From the NCBI GenBank assembly GCA_029237775.1, contig JAQZBR010000004.1, forward strand, positions 310,001-374,000: a stretch of DNA of 64,000 nt, written 5' to 3'. Each line of letters begins with the position of its first letter. Position 1 is the stretch's first letter. The translations under genes and the position numbers were made by a program. The notes beneath the pieces were generated by a model, which did not search any database, was not told the origin of the DNA, and saw nothing but the letters and a program-made list of their open reading frames with translations. Positions 8,622 to 17,151 of the stretch are shown here, one piece after another. This stretch comes from Bacteroidota bacterium. Lineage in GTDB: Bacteria; Bacteroidota; Bacteroidia; 2-12-FULL-35-15.

Positions 8622-11294
8622 TTAAAAATCCTCTTCCTCTTTTTTCTTTGGTGGCTTCAGTTCCTTTTTTGTGTCCTTCTTATCCGCTTCTTCCCAGTTG
8701 ATCCTGAACTTCGTCTGATCCTCTTTTTTTATTTTTTCTTTACTCTGAAGGGAGCTGTCCTTTTTAAATAATCCGAACTCTTCATTCAGAATACTCTTAA
8801 GATTTTGCTTTTCAACTTTGAGATCTTCTTTAACATTCTGGACGGCCCCCTTTGAATCATATTTAATAACCGGATTGCTAATGTTCCCCGTCATCAGGAG
8901 AAAGATATTCGTTCGCCCTAATCCGTCATCTGCAACCTCACCAAACTCGTCATTCGCTTTTTTAGCAGCCTTGGCCTTTTTAGATAGCAGCTCGTTCAGT
9001 GAAAGTTTGATCCTGTAATTTATATCGTTATCAAACGTATGAGTTCCCGAAAAAATAACATTCAGAGCGTTCGATTTAATCTCCATTTTAGGAACCGTGA
9101 TCACTTTATTTTTTATCTCGATCTGATTTTTCATAGAGGCAAACCGTATATTTTCAAGTTCCTTCAGCTCGATAAAACGCGAAAGGCTTTTCATAGACTC
9201 TACATTATTCAGCTCTCCATTATCAATAGTCATATCGACACCCGCATACAGCTTATCCTGATCCATCTGCAACTCGGGGGACAAAACGGCAGCGAACTGG
9301 ATTTTTGCGGTTGCAAGTCCTTTTATATTTTTATCAGTGATATTCGTCTGACCGAAATTCTCAAACTCTACAAACATTTTGCTCACACTGATCCTGCTGA
9401 CTTCAGAAAAACATGTGACCAGGATATTTGTTGAATCGCTTCCATCCACCAGTCCGCTCGCGCTGATAGTCCCATTCATCGTGGAAAGCACAATGGGGTC
9501 AAGGATCAGCTTTTTATCCTTTAGCTTTACAATTCCTTTTATGTCTGATGCTTCAAACTTCCGGAATTGCAGATGCTTGATTCTGGCATTAAGATCAACA
9601 TTGATATGTTCGGAAAATTTCAATTTGTATTTACTGTTTTTCGAATCCTCTTCTTTGTTCGCAAGCAATTCATTCAGGTCAACCTTTGTACAATTTAATT
9701 CCGCTTCTACATTAATATCCTGATTTTCTTTCAGAATAAAACCGATAATATTTTTGAAAGAACCTTTGATATTAAAATCGGTTCCGGAGACCATTCCCTC
9801 CAGGACGTTCACTCCCAAATCATTATTATTGAACTCAAATGATCCGTTAATATCTTTGAAGAGCAATGAGTTATTTTTCAGTTTAATGTTTACACCGGAC
9901 ATGCTCAGATCTCCGGAGGTTATTATTTTTTCATACACGGAAGACTTCTTCTCTTTGTTATCACAGCTAAATACAGCATTGATTTTTACAGTACCGCTTA
10001 CACTTTCAATTGTATCTATTCTTATCAGTTTCTGGATCTCTTCAAGTGTGGTGGTACCCACCAGCTTTCCGCTAAGGGACGGATTATCCAGATTGTTAAT
10101 TTTTAACTCACCTGAAATATGGCCTTGATTGATATCGGCCGAAAATGCATTAAGCTCAAACATGGAAGAAGCTCTTTTCCCTTCTGTGCCATTTGAATAT
10201 CTCCCTTTCAGATTCACATTCTTCAATGTTATATTATTATCCACCCTCGAAATATCTGCGGAACGTATTCCAAAATCTGCGGAGATATTCGGGATTTTGT
10301 TTTTGCCGGCATTTCCCTGAATAAGCGCGCTGAAATAAAATTCACCATCACTCTCGTAGTCGTTAATTTTAGCTTTGAATTTATTCGGGATTAACGAGAG
10401 CACTGATTTTATATTCATATCCTTTCCTTTGATACCGACATTCACGAGTGGTTCTCCGTTTGCATACAGCACATTACCATACACCTCAAATAACAAATTC
10501 TCGACCTTGAGTTTTCCGTCAGTGATCTTGCATGCTTTAAGCTTGTTGTCAATATTCATTTCAAATTCTGCAAACACATTTTTCTTTCGTAAATAGCTTA
10601 CGCTATCACTTGTGAGCTGGCCGATAACGATCTCCGAGTTGCAATCCATGGTGTACGCGTCATTAGAGAAATTCCCTGCAAATTTTCCTCTGACAACAGT
10701 GGCATTAATAGACTGTTTTTCTTTTGAATTCTTATAGTCGAGGCTGATGTTTTTTAGAAGGATCTCTTCAAGTGCAAAAGCGAAAGCAGTCTGCGAGGTG
10801 TCCTGACTTTCCTTCCAGAAATGATAATTGTCCTTTCCATTCCTGTCAACTCTTACCCTTAATTTTATATCAGTAAGCTCGATTTTTTTTACGTGATATT
10901 TTTTATTAATAATATCGAGAAGATTAAACTGAATGGAGATCTCTCCGGCACGGAACAAGGTATCTTTCTTTTCCTTTTCAATGGCGTCAAGCGCTTTAAC
11001 ATTTTTGAAATTTACTGAGCCGTAAGGAAAACTCTTAAGAACTGTAAAGTCGATATCCTTTCCATCCACAATTACCTGGGTATTGAGATGCTTATTCAAT
11101 TCACCAACTACATATTCCTTTACATCATCCTGATAATAATATCCAATGATGAAAGCGCTACCTGTAAGTAAAATCAGAAGGATTGAAAAGATCACAACAA
11201 TGCGCAAAAAAAAGCGAAGTAACCACGGAGTTTTTTTACCTACGGGATCTGTAGGTGAAACAATAGAATTATTTCCTGAAGGTTCCTGATTCAT
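8622..11294 (-). CDS. AsmA-family protein
   Basis: About 890 residues. A GTG six codons upstream is possible, but ATG at 11294 (MNQEPSGNNS) is preferred. One N-terminal membrane anchor (about residues 30-52, FFLRIVVIFSILLILLTGSA) is followed by a long beta-rich periplasmic region, with the VKSFPYGSVNFKNV and VKKIELTDI strands typical of AsmA-type proteins. The C-terminal AsmA-like region has IDNGELNNVESMKSLSRF and FSGTHTFDNDINYRIKL. The very C-terminus is Lys/Glu rich. AsmA-like proteins are thought to bridge the periplasm and help phospholipid transport or outer-membrane biogenesis; that role is family knowledge. Solitary gene, not in an obvious operon. Confidence 0.85.
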   Translation of the reverse strand: MNQEPSGNNSIVSPTDPVGKKTPWLLRFFLRIVVIFSILLILLTGSAFIIGYYYQDDVKEYVVGELNKHLNTQVIVDGKDIDFTVLKSFPYGSVNFKNVKALDAIEKEKKDTLFRAGEISIQFNLLDIINKKYHVKKIELTDIKLRVRVDRNGKDNYHFWKESQDTSQTAFAFALEEILLKNISLDYKNSKEKQSINATVVRGKFAGNFSNDAYTMDCNSEIVIGQLTSDSVSYLRKKNVFAEFEMNIDNKLKACKITDGKLKVENLLFEVYGNVLYANGEPLVNVGIKGKDMNIKSVLSLIPNKFKAKINDYESDGEFYFSALIQGNAGKNKIPNISADFGIRSADISRVDNNITLKNVNLKGRYSNGTEGKRASSMFELNAFSADINQGHISGELKINNLDNPSLSGKLVGTTTLEEIQKLIRIDTIESVSGTVKINAVFSCDNKEKKSSVYEKIITSGDLSMSGVNIKLKNNSLLFKDINGSFEFNNNDLGVNVLEGMVSGTDFNIKGSFKNIIGFILKENQDINVEAELNCTKVDLNELLANKEEDSKNSKYKLKFSEHINVDLNARIKHLQFRKFEASDIKGIVKLKDKKLILDPIVLSTMNGTISASGLVDGSDSTNILVTCFSEVSRISVSKMFVEFENFGQTNITDKNIKGLATAKIQFAAVLSPELQMDQDKLYAGVDMTIDNGELNNVESMKSLSRFIELKELENIRFASMKNQIEIKNKVITVPKMEIKSNALNVIFSGTHTFDNDINYRIKLSLNELLSKKAKAAKKANDEFGEVADDGLGRTNIFLLMTGNISNPVIKYDSKGAVQNVKEDLKVEKQNLKSILNEEFGLFKKDSSLQSKEKIKKEDQTKFRINWEEADKKDTKKELKPPKKKEEEDF

Positions 11295-11475
11295 TGCGTT
11301 TGATCGACACACAAAGTTTATTAAAAAAGAGAAATGATCCCTCTGCGTCCGAAGATGTTATCAATAACGGGTGGTGCATAAGTTTATTTTAAATGAACAT
11401 GCCCGCCTCGGATATGTAAAATAAAAATGGCCGCTGTATTTAAACACCGGCCATCATTTAAGAGACAATATAATC

Positions 11476-12903
11476 TTAATCACTGCTGATCATCTTCAGC
11501 ATTCCCACTTCAGCTTCAGTTAACATTCTCCAGCGTCCGCGGGGCATGTCCTTTTTCGAAAGAGGCCCGAAAATAACACGGTCAAGCTTGCGTACGTTAT
11601 ATCCGAAATGTTCAAAGATCCTGCGCACAATGCGGTTCTTGCCGGAGTGGATCTCCACGCCTACACTTGCTTTATCTTTTCCGTCTCCTACATACGAGAT
11701 CTCATCAACTTTTATCGGGCCGTCTTCCAGCTCAATGCCTTCAGTGATCTTATCCATATCAGCGCGCTTTAACGGCTTATCAAGCTCCACGTGATATACT
11801 TTACGTACACCATATCGGGGATGCGTTAATTTCTTCGTCAGTTCACCATCATTCGTGAACATCAACAATCCGGTGGTAGCTCGGTCGAGACGACCTACAG
11901 GATAGATCCTTTCGCGGCAAGCTCCCTGGATCAGCTCAAGGACAGTTCTGCGTTGCTGAGGATCATCAACAGTTGTAATATAATCTTTAGGTTTATTCAG
12001 GATCAGGTAAACAAGCTTCTCTTTCTTAAGAGTTTGTCCGCCATATTTGATCACGTCTGTCGGCTTCACTTTGAATCCCATTTCTGTGATCACCTTCCCG
12101 TTAACCTGCACAACACCGGATTCAATAAGCTCATCAGCCTCTCTGCGTGAACAGATGCCTGCATTCGCAATGTATTTATTCAAACGCATCGACCCATCCG
12201 GGTTCGGCTTGTCGATCTTAGACTCGCTGGTTTTCGAATAGGATTTCTTCTGGAAAGCTTTCTTTTTGTATGGACGGGAAAAATCGCCTTCAGTCTTTTT
12301 AAATGAAGGTTTGTCCTCGCTATCATCATCACGCTTCTTGAATGTGCTTCCTTTCTTTTTCGCCTGGTAGTCCCTTTCGTAATCAAGTTCAGTTTTATCA
12401 CTTTCTCTTACAAAGGAAGGTTTTGACTCATAAAAATCATCGTCATGTTTCTTAAAGGAAGGGCGTTCATCATCTTTTGCAAAGCTTCTCTTTTTATTAA
12501 AAGATGGCTTATCCCCATAGTCTTTATGCTTTTTATCTCCGAAGGAAGATGGCCTTTCTTTACGGAATGAGGGTTTTTCATCGCTATCATCTCTTCTTTT
12601 GAAAGGTGCTTTCTTTTCAGGAGCATCTTCTTTTGATCTTGATTTCTTTTCGAAAGAAGGCTTTTCAGAATCCTCATCACGTTCTTTCCGGAAAGCAGGC
12701 TTTTCACCAAATGGCTTACGCTTTCTGTCTTCAGAGCCTGATGAACTTCTTCTCGGTGAAGAAGTTCCGAAATCGGAGGGACGGGATTCATCGCGGTAAC
12801 GCTCAAAAGAAGGCTTTTTCCCCTTTTTAGCATCTTTTCCTTTTCCTGATGCAGGCCTCTTTTCCTTGGAGTCCTTAGTGCTGCGTTTAAATTCCTTTGC
12901 CAT
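11476..12903 (-). CDS. rluB: Pseudouridine synthase (RluB/RsuA family) with long disordered N-terminal tail
   Basis: 475 residues. The last 240 are a normal RsuA/RluB enzyme: an S4 RNA-binding domain (MRLNKYIANAGICSRREADE, about 238-300), then the catalytic domain with GRLDRATTGLL, catalytic Asp340. It modifies ribosomal RNA, most likely 23S. The first 235 residues are an unusual charged low-complexity tail of about ten imperfect units built on KPSF followed by K/R and D/E clusters. The tail sets it apart from the roughly 240-300-residue enzymes of Proteobacteria. Tail function is unknown; RNA or ribosome association is only a guess. A TATCTTTG -7 box lies just upstream at 12924-12931. Confidence 0.9.
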   Translation of the reverse strand: MAKEFKRSTKDSKEKRPASGKGKDAKKGKKPSFERYRDESRPSDFGTSSPRRSSSGSEDRKRKPFGEKPAFRKERDEDSEKPSFEKKSRSKEDAPEKKAPFKRRDDSDEKPSFRKERPSSFGDKKHKDYGDKPSFNKKRSFAKDDERPSFKKHDDDFYESKPSFVRESDKTELDYERDYQAKKKGSTFKKRDDDSEDKPSFKKTEGDFSRPYKKKAFQKKSYSKTSESKIDKPNPDGSMRLNKYIANAGICSRREADELIESGVVQVNGKVITEMGFKVKPTDVIKYGGQTLKKEKLVYLILNKPKDYITTVDDPQQRRTVLELIQGACRERIYPVGRLDRATTGLLMFTNDGELTKKLTHPRYGVRKVYHVELDKPLKRADMDKITEGIELEDGPIKVDEISYVGDGKDKASVGVEIHSGKNRIVRRIFEHFGYNVRKLDRVIFGPLSKKDMPRGRWRMLTEAEVGMLKMISSD

Positions 12904-12923
12904 TGATATGCTTATTTTTTTTG

Positions 12924-12931
12924 CAAAGATA
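12924..12931 (-). promoter_or_regulatory. Candidate -7 promoter box for rluB
   Basis: TATCTTTG on the minus strand, a perfect match to the Bacteroidota TAnnTTTG -7 element, 20 bases before the ATG. No TTG was found at the usual -33 spacing. Confidence 0.5.
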
Positions 12932-13006
12932 GGCTTAAATTACCCGAATAACGAATTTATCCCTTGCTATGATTAGAAAGGAGATCAACAGACGACAGCA
13001 TTAAGC

Positions 13007-13369
13007 TTAAACGAGAGGGTAAAAGGCCGCTTCAATGTGATTGACCTTATTACCGCTGCTATTGATGATCACAGAGATGATGTCGAAACGCACCTCGAGA
13101 TCGAGCTCTTTCCTTTGAATATATTCATGAGCAGCTTTTATCAGATTCCTCTGTTTCTGTTTATTGACAAAAGTTTCAGGCTCACCAAAAAAATTAGTCT
13201 TGCGGGTTTTTACTTCGGCAACGATCATTGTATCACCAATACTGGCTATAATATCAGCTTCCAGATTTTTAAAGCGCCAGTTGGTTTCAAGAACTGTGTA
13301 TCCTTTGCTTTTCAAATAGTTTGCGGCAAGCGCTTCGCCAATTTGCCCGGTTTCATTGTGTTCTGCCAT
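13007..13369 (-). CDS. YraN family (UPF0102) nuclease-like protein
   Basis: 120 residues, the normal length for the family. It has the Holliday-junction-resolvase-like fold signature: GxxGEALAANYLKSKGY at the start, NLEADIIA (Asp) and IVAEVKTR (Glu-x-Lys) making the expected nuclease-type active site. Its biological role is unsettled in the family. It lies 103 bases upstream of rluB on the same strand. Its own upstream region (13380-13410) is a short AT-rich run with repeated GTTAAAAGT words. Confidence 0.9.
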   Translation of the reverse strand: MAEHNETGQIGEALAANYLKSKGYTVLETNWRFKNLEADIIASIGDTMIVAEVKTRKTNFFGEPETFVNKQKQRNLIKAAHEYIQRKELDLEVRFDIISVIINSSGNKVNHIEAAFYPLV

Positions 13370-13591
13370 TCTTCTTCAAGTTAAAAGTTATAAGTAATAA
13401 GTTAAAAGTGGGGGCACAAAAAACTATAACTAAAAAATATTTGGAGCAGGCTGCAAATATGATAGATTTTATTGGAAAAGCCGAAAATGATTTTTTGGTA
13501 CGGCTTTTGAAATGGGAGGTCCCGTTCACAAAATTTTAGTATTTTAGCACAAGCAGATTCAGAAAACAAACAAATCAAACAAATATACCCG

Positions 13592-14239
13592 ATGAAAAAA
13601 TCCCTATTAAAATTAGCATCTGTGCTTACAATTATTGTTGCCGGTGCTTTTTCAAGTTCTGCACAGTCTTTTGAAGGTGTGATTGAATTTAAAAAACAGT
13701 CAGCAACCGACACAACTAATTACATCTATTATGTAAAAGACAACCAGGTGAAGATCGATGAGATCGGTTCTAAATCTCATAAAGTAGAGGGTACTTTTTT
13801 AGTGGATATGGATTCAAAGACGATGATGTCCTTAAATCATGAGCGTAAGCTTTACATGACGAACAACAATCCTGCTGCTCCAACTTCAAAAGGAACGTTC
13901 GCAGTTAAAAAAGGCCAGAACGTAAAAAATCTTCAGGGGTATAAATGCAGTGAATACACTGTAACTAACCAGGAAGAAGGAACAATTATCACTTATTGGC
14001 TTGCGGATGGAAAATTCACGTTCTTCGAAAAAATGCTTCGTCAGCTGAACCGTAAGGATAAATCTTCTGTTTACTTTTTACAGATCCAGGATGCAAAAAA
14101 CATGTTTCCTATGTTATCTGTTCAAACAGATCTTACAGGGAAAGAAGTTACCAAGCTTGAAGTAACCAAGATCACTAAAAAGCCTCTTGAGCCTTCTATG
14201 TTTGAAATACCAAAGGGATACAACAAATTCGAAAAATAA
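13592..14239 (+). CDS. Secreted DUF4412 domain protein
   Basis: 215 residues. A signal peptide ends near residue 25 (SSSAQSFEG). The rest is a soluble beta-rich domain with FEGVIEFKKQ and a YMTNNN...VKNLQGYKCSEYTV arrangement typical of DUF4412 proteins in Bacteroidota. Expected in the periplasm or outside the cell; function unknown. Followed by a strong terminator at 14255-14286 that also separates it from the convergent gene at 14304. Confidence 0.85.
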   Translation: MKKSLLKLASVLTIIVAGAFSSSAQSFEGVIEFKKQSATDTTNYIYYVKDNQVKIDEIGSKSHKVEGTFLVDMDSKTMMSLNHERKLYMTNNNPAAPTSKGTFAVKKGQNVKNLQGYKCSEYTVTNQEEGTIITYWLADGKFTFFEKMLRQLNRKDKSSVYFLQIQDAKNMFPMLSVQTDLTGKEVTKLEVTKITKKPLEPSMFEIPKGYNKFEK

Positions 14240-14254
14240 AAATATCCGTATGTT

Positions 14255-14286
14255 AAAAAAGCCCCGGTATCACCGGGGCTTTTTTG
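14255..14286. terminator. Strong bidirectional terminator
   Basis: Nine-base-pair GC-rich stem (AGCCCCGGT/ACCGGGGCT, three-base loop) with an A-run before and a T-run after, between convergent genes. Confidence 0.9.
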
Positions 14287-14303
14287 GCTTCCATAGCTAC
14301 TTT

Positions 14304-14870
14304 TTACTTCTCAATTTCACTAACTTTACTCCCAGCACTTTCCTTTTCTATTGCGGTTAATTTTTGAAGATCGTTCATTCTTGAGTCAATATACGCTCTA
14401 TCAAAAGTTATTTCACCAATTGCTTCGTTAAAAGAGAATTTAGCCACAGGATCATTAAGAATAGAATATGCTTCTGCACACGCGATTGAATCCGCAGGCA
14501 ATTCAAAAATAGAAGCTTCGATATACATAGCTCCCAGTCCTGCGCGGATCTTTTCAAACGGCACCGACCTTAAATCAATGGCAAACTTCTTCACTATGAA
14601 ACCGGGCTTACTGATTATGAGCATATATTCATTATCAAAAGGAATTTCAAACTTAAATTTCCCGTTTGACTTAGTAATTATTTTTTTGATTAAAGTGGTA
14701 TCTCTATATACCTTTATAACAGCACCTGTCAATTTGAGTCTTTTAGACACTACCGCGCCTTGCACTTCAAACTCATTTTGCGATGGATTTAAAAAATCGG
14801 TTGGAAAATACAATAATAAGTATACACTGAAATACACCGGAAAGAAAAACTTTGATAGAGTTGTGACCAT
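14304..14870 (-). CDS. Secreted protein with a carboxypeptidase-regulatory-like domain
   Basis: 188 residues. The hydrophobic N-terminus (residues 5-24) looks like an uncleaved anchor or signal. Residues about 33-115 have the CarboxypepD_reg-like beta-sandwich pattern: FEVQGAVV, LTGAVIKVYRDT, then TKSNGKFKFEIPFDNEYMLIISKPGF. The C-terminal 70 residues are helical and charged and were not recognised. Related proteins in this phylum are common and mostly uncharacterised; a structural role at the envelope is possible. Solitary gene, convergent with the DUF4412 gene. Confidence 0.65.
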   Translation of the reverse strand: MVTTLSKFFFPVYFSVYLLLYFPTDFLNPSQNEFEVQGAVVSKRLKLTGAVIKVYRDTTLIKKIITKSNGKFKFEIPFDNEYMLIISKPGFIVKKFAIDLRSVPFEKIRAGLGAMYIEASIFELPADSIACAEAYSILNDPVAKFSFNEAIGEITFDRAYIDSRMNDLQKLTAIEKESAGSKVSEIEK

Positions 14871-14941
14871 TTGTTAAAAAAAATGTTTCTTCAAATATCG
14901 CGATTATGGCTGCAGCGGCTACAGATTCGGCAATATTTATT

Positions 14942-14949
14942 TATCTTTG
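14942..14949 (+). promoter_or_regulatory. Candidate -7 promoter box for the gene pair at 15003-16104
   Basis: TATCTTTG matches the Bacteroidota TAnnTTTG consensus perfectly, 53 bases before the ATG at 15003. No TTG at the ideal -33 spacing. Confidence 0.5.
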
Positions 14950-15002
14950 GTGTGCTAGATTTCCTTTTAAAAACGAGTCCTACACCACAAATAAAACTAT
15001 AA

Positions 15003-15521
15003 ATGAGAACAAGAATTTTAACATCTTTCATTTTTTTTCTGCTAACCACTACTTCATTCGCACAAATATTACCTTTCGGCTTTGTAAAGAACTGCATGTC
15101 TTTCAGTCGCACAACTGTTACGGATGAGCTGAATAAAAAACAGATCAAACTCATAGACCGAAATTATCAGAAGGCTAACAATCCTTTATTGCAGGGATCT
15201 ACTTATTATTCAAACGAGGCAGATAGAACTCCCGGCTTAGGTGAAGTTGCTGTCCTTTCCAAGATCGATGGATCAAAGCAAATCACAGAAATTTCCTTCA
15301 TTAACGGAACAAAAAACAATTCAACTGCTAATTTTGATGACGTTTATAAGCAGATGGTGAACTTCTTCAAAGATGAGCGCACATTTAAAAGTCCGAAGTA
15401 TAATGATGTGAACTACTTCACGCGCGATAAAGTTTATTATTATGTTTTTAAAGTAAAGGATGTTCCGACAATTCTAGTATCAAATTATAAGCTGGAAGAA
15501 GATTATTTTGGGAAAAAGTAA
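15003..15521 (+). CDS. Secreted protein of unknown function
   Basis: 172 residues with a signal peptide (MRTRILTSFIFFLLTTTSFAQ). The mature part has one cysteine and ends in a beta-rich stretch (VYYYVFKVKDVPTILVSNYKLEEDYFGKK). No family recognised. It is followed within 13 bases by another small secreted protein, so the two are probably one transcript from the -7 box at 14942. Confidence 0.65.
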   Translation: MRTRILTSFIFFLLTTTSFAQILPFGFVKNCMSFSRTTVTDELNKKQIKLIDRNYQKANNPLLQGSTYYSNEADRTPGLGEVAVLSKIDGSKQITEISFINGTKNNSTANFDDVYKQMVNFFKDERTFKSPKYNDVNYFTRDKVYYYVFKVKDVPTILVSNYKLEEDYFGKK

Positions 15522-15534
15522 GCACAATTTAAAC

Positions 15535-16104
15535 ATGAAAAAATCAGCTGCTTTACTTTTATTCCTTTTTCTGCGTTTTGCTCCCTTTGCTCAAACCTCA
15601 TCGATATCCCTGCCTGTTGTAGGAGACACAATTGACTATCAGGAAAAAATCAAATATCTGTTATTTGAAGATATTCCATCTGCCGAATATCAATTCTCTG
15701 TATTATCGAAACGCAATTACGACACGGTGGTGGTACATTACTTAAAAAATGACACAATTATAAAAAAGGCTGATGAGAAATACATAGCCTTAGCGAAAAT
15801 CCACATCATTAAACTGAACAACTACTACACTACAATAAATCAAAAAGCCCACTCTGACCCCATCCCCAAAAACAGTCTTGTGGTGAATCCAAGTGTACAA
15901 AAGGATTATCCTTTTCAGGAAAGGAGACTCGATTCTTTGCTAACAACAAATCCTAAAGATTATAAAGCAATAAGGAGAGAAGAAAAAAAAGAGAGGAAAA
16001 AATCTTCGAAGAATTATGTTGGTGAAATCGATCGGAGAACAGACAAGGAAAAAACACTTCAGCAGGTCGGGATAGAAAAGGGTCGGATGCCGATGGGGCA
16101 TTAG
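15535..16104 (+). CDS. Secreted protein of unknown function, basic C-terminus
   Basis: 189 residues when started at the ATG at 15535, which gives a proper signal peptide (MKKSAALLLFLFLRFAPFAQ); a start nine codons further up overlaps the previous gene and lacks one. The C-terminal 60 residues are very rich in Lys, Arg and Glu and end in GRMPMGH. No family recognised. Its stop codon overlaps that of the convergent LD-carboxypeptidase gene (shared TTAG). Confidence 0.6.
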   Translation: MKKSAALLLFLFLRFAPFAQTSSISLPVVGDTIDYQEKIKYLLFEDIPSAEYQFSVLSKRNYDTVVVHYLKNDTIIKKADEKYIALAKIHIIKLNNYYTTINQKAHSDPIPKNSLVVNPSVQKDYPFQERRLDSLLTTNPKDYKAIRREEKKERKKSSKNYVGEIDRRTDKEKTLQQVGIEKGRMPMGH

Positions 16105-16997
16105 TATTTGAAATCTATCGATGCTGTTCCTTCGATCACTTTCATTTCTATTTCCCTGCCCATAATCAAAGTAAGATTCCTATCTATATGCCCTGCAGGA
16201 AAATTAAAGCAGACTGGATAATCATATTCTTTCACTGCATCAATAATGATCTCTTCCGCAGTCTTTCCAAAGGGCACTAGATTATCTTTCATATCAGACA
16301 TTCCGCCAACTATAAGTCCTGCGAGTTTATCAAGCTTCGCGGACCTTTTCAGATTTATCATCATTCTGTCGACATGATATAAATATTCATCCAGATCTTC
16401 AATGAACAAGATCTTTCCGGCTGTGTCGATATCTGAAATACTGCCATTTAAAGCATACAGTAAAGAAAGATTGCCTCCAACAAGTTCACCACGGGCATCC
16501 CCTTTTCTATTCAAAGGATGTGATTCCACTCCGTAGCTCAATTTCTCTCCAAATAAAGCTTTGCGCAAAGTATCTGTCGCCTCAGCATTTTTAGTAAAAT
16601 TGATCGGCATGGTTGCGTGAAGCGTTTCTATACCCAAATTATGAATGTGAGAATGAAGAACTGTAATGTCACTGTACCCGATGATCCATTTCGGATATTT
16701 CCTGAACTCTGTAAAATCTATCTTATCAATAATTCTTACTGTACCATACCCACCGCGGGCGCTGATCACGGCTTTAATCGATTTATCATCCAGCATCCGC
16801 TGCAGATCTGCGGCACGCTCTTCGTCAGTTCCCGAAAACTGGTGCTCTGATTTAAACAGATTATTTCCGAAAACAACCTCGAGTCCCCATGTTTTTAGTA
16901 TCGCTACCGCCTCCTGTAATTCCTCCTCTGAGATCTTTCTTGCAGAAGCTACAATTCCAATTCTATCGCCCTTTTTTAAATATGCCGGTGTGGTCAT
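16101..16997 (-). CDS. ldcA: Murein LD-carboxypeptidase (peptidase family S66)
   Basis: 298 residues, full length. The S66 signature elements are present: SARGGYG (79-85), the nucleophile in GYSD (Ser109), a Glu in LFIEDLDEYLYHVDRMM, and the histidine in NFPAGHIDRN near residue 272, together forming the Ser-Glu-His triad of LdcA. It removes the terminal D-alanine from murein tetrapeptides during cell-wall recycling in the cytoplasm. No signal peptide, as expected for LdcA. The related MccF immunity proteins share the fold, but no microcin gene is nearby. Confidence 0.9.
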   Translation of the reverse strand: MTTPAYLKKGDRIGIVASARKISEEELQEAVAILKTWGLEVVFGNNLFKSEHQFSGTDEERAADLQRMLDDKSIKAVISARGGYGTVRIIDKIDFTEFRKYPKWIIGYSDITVLHSHIHNLGIETLHATMPINFTKNAEATDTLRKALFGEKLSYGVESHPLNRKGDARGELVGGNLSLLYALNGSISDIDTAGKILFIEDLDEYLYHVDRMMINLKRSAKLDKLAGLIVGGMSDMKDNLVPFGKTAEEIIIDAVKEYDYPVCFNFPAGHIDRNLTLIMGREIEMKVIEGTASIDFKY

Positions 16998-17151
16998 TTT
17001 ATCTTTGAAATCAGTTCAATTTCTTATCTTAGTGCGCAATTTAGCAATAAGTTGATTAAGGCAAAAGTTAAACGGTTAATTCGGCTTGAAAGTAAAATAA
17101 GCACTGAAAATCCAGCCTGCATCAACTCCTAACTCATTTAACTTATTTAAC

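Noticed and set aside
12408-12833. Minus-strand frame of 141 codons inside rluB
   Set aside because: Frame-shifted reading of the low-complexity Lys/Glu tail of RluB.
13402-13713. Minus-strand frame of 103 codons over the DUF4412 start
   Set aside because: Overlaps a clear signal-peptide gene and its upstream region; no recognisable features.
13370-16100. Inserted island between yraN and the LD-carboxypeptidase gene
   Set aside because: I recall these genes being neighbours in some relatives, but nothing here (repeats, integrase, composition break) shows an insertion.
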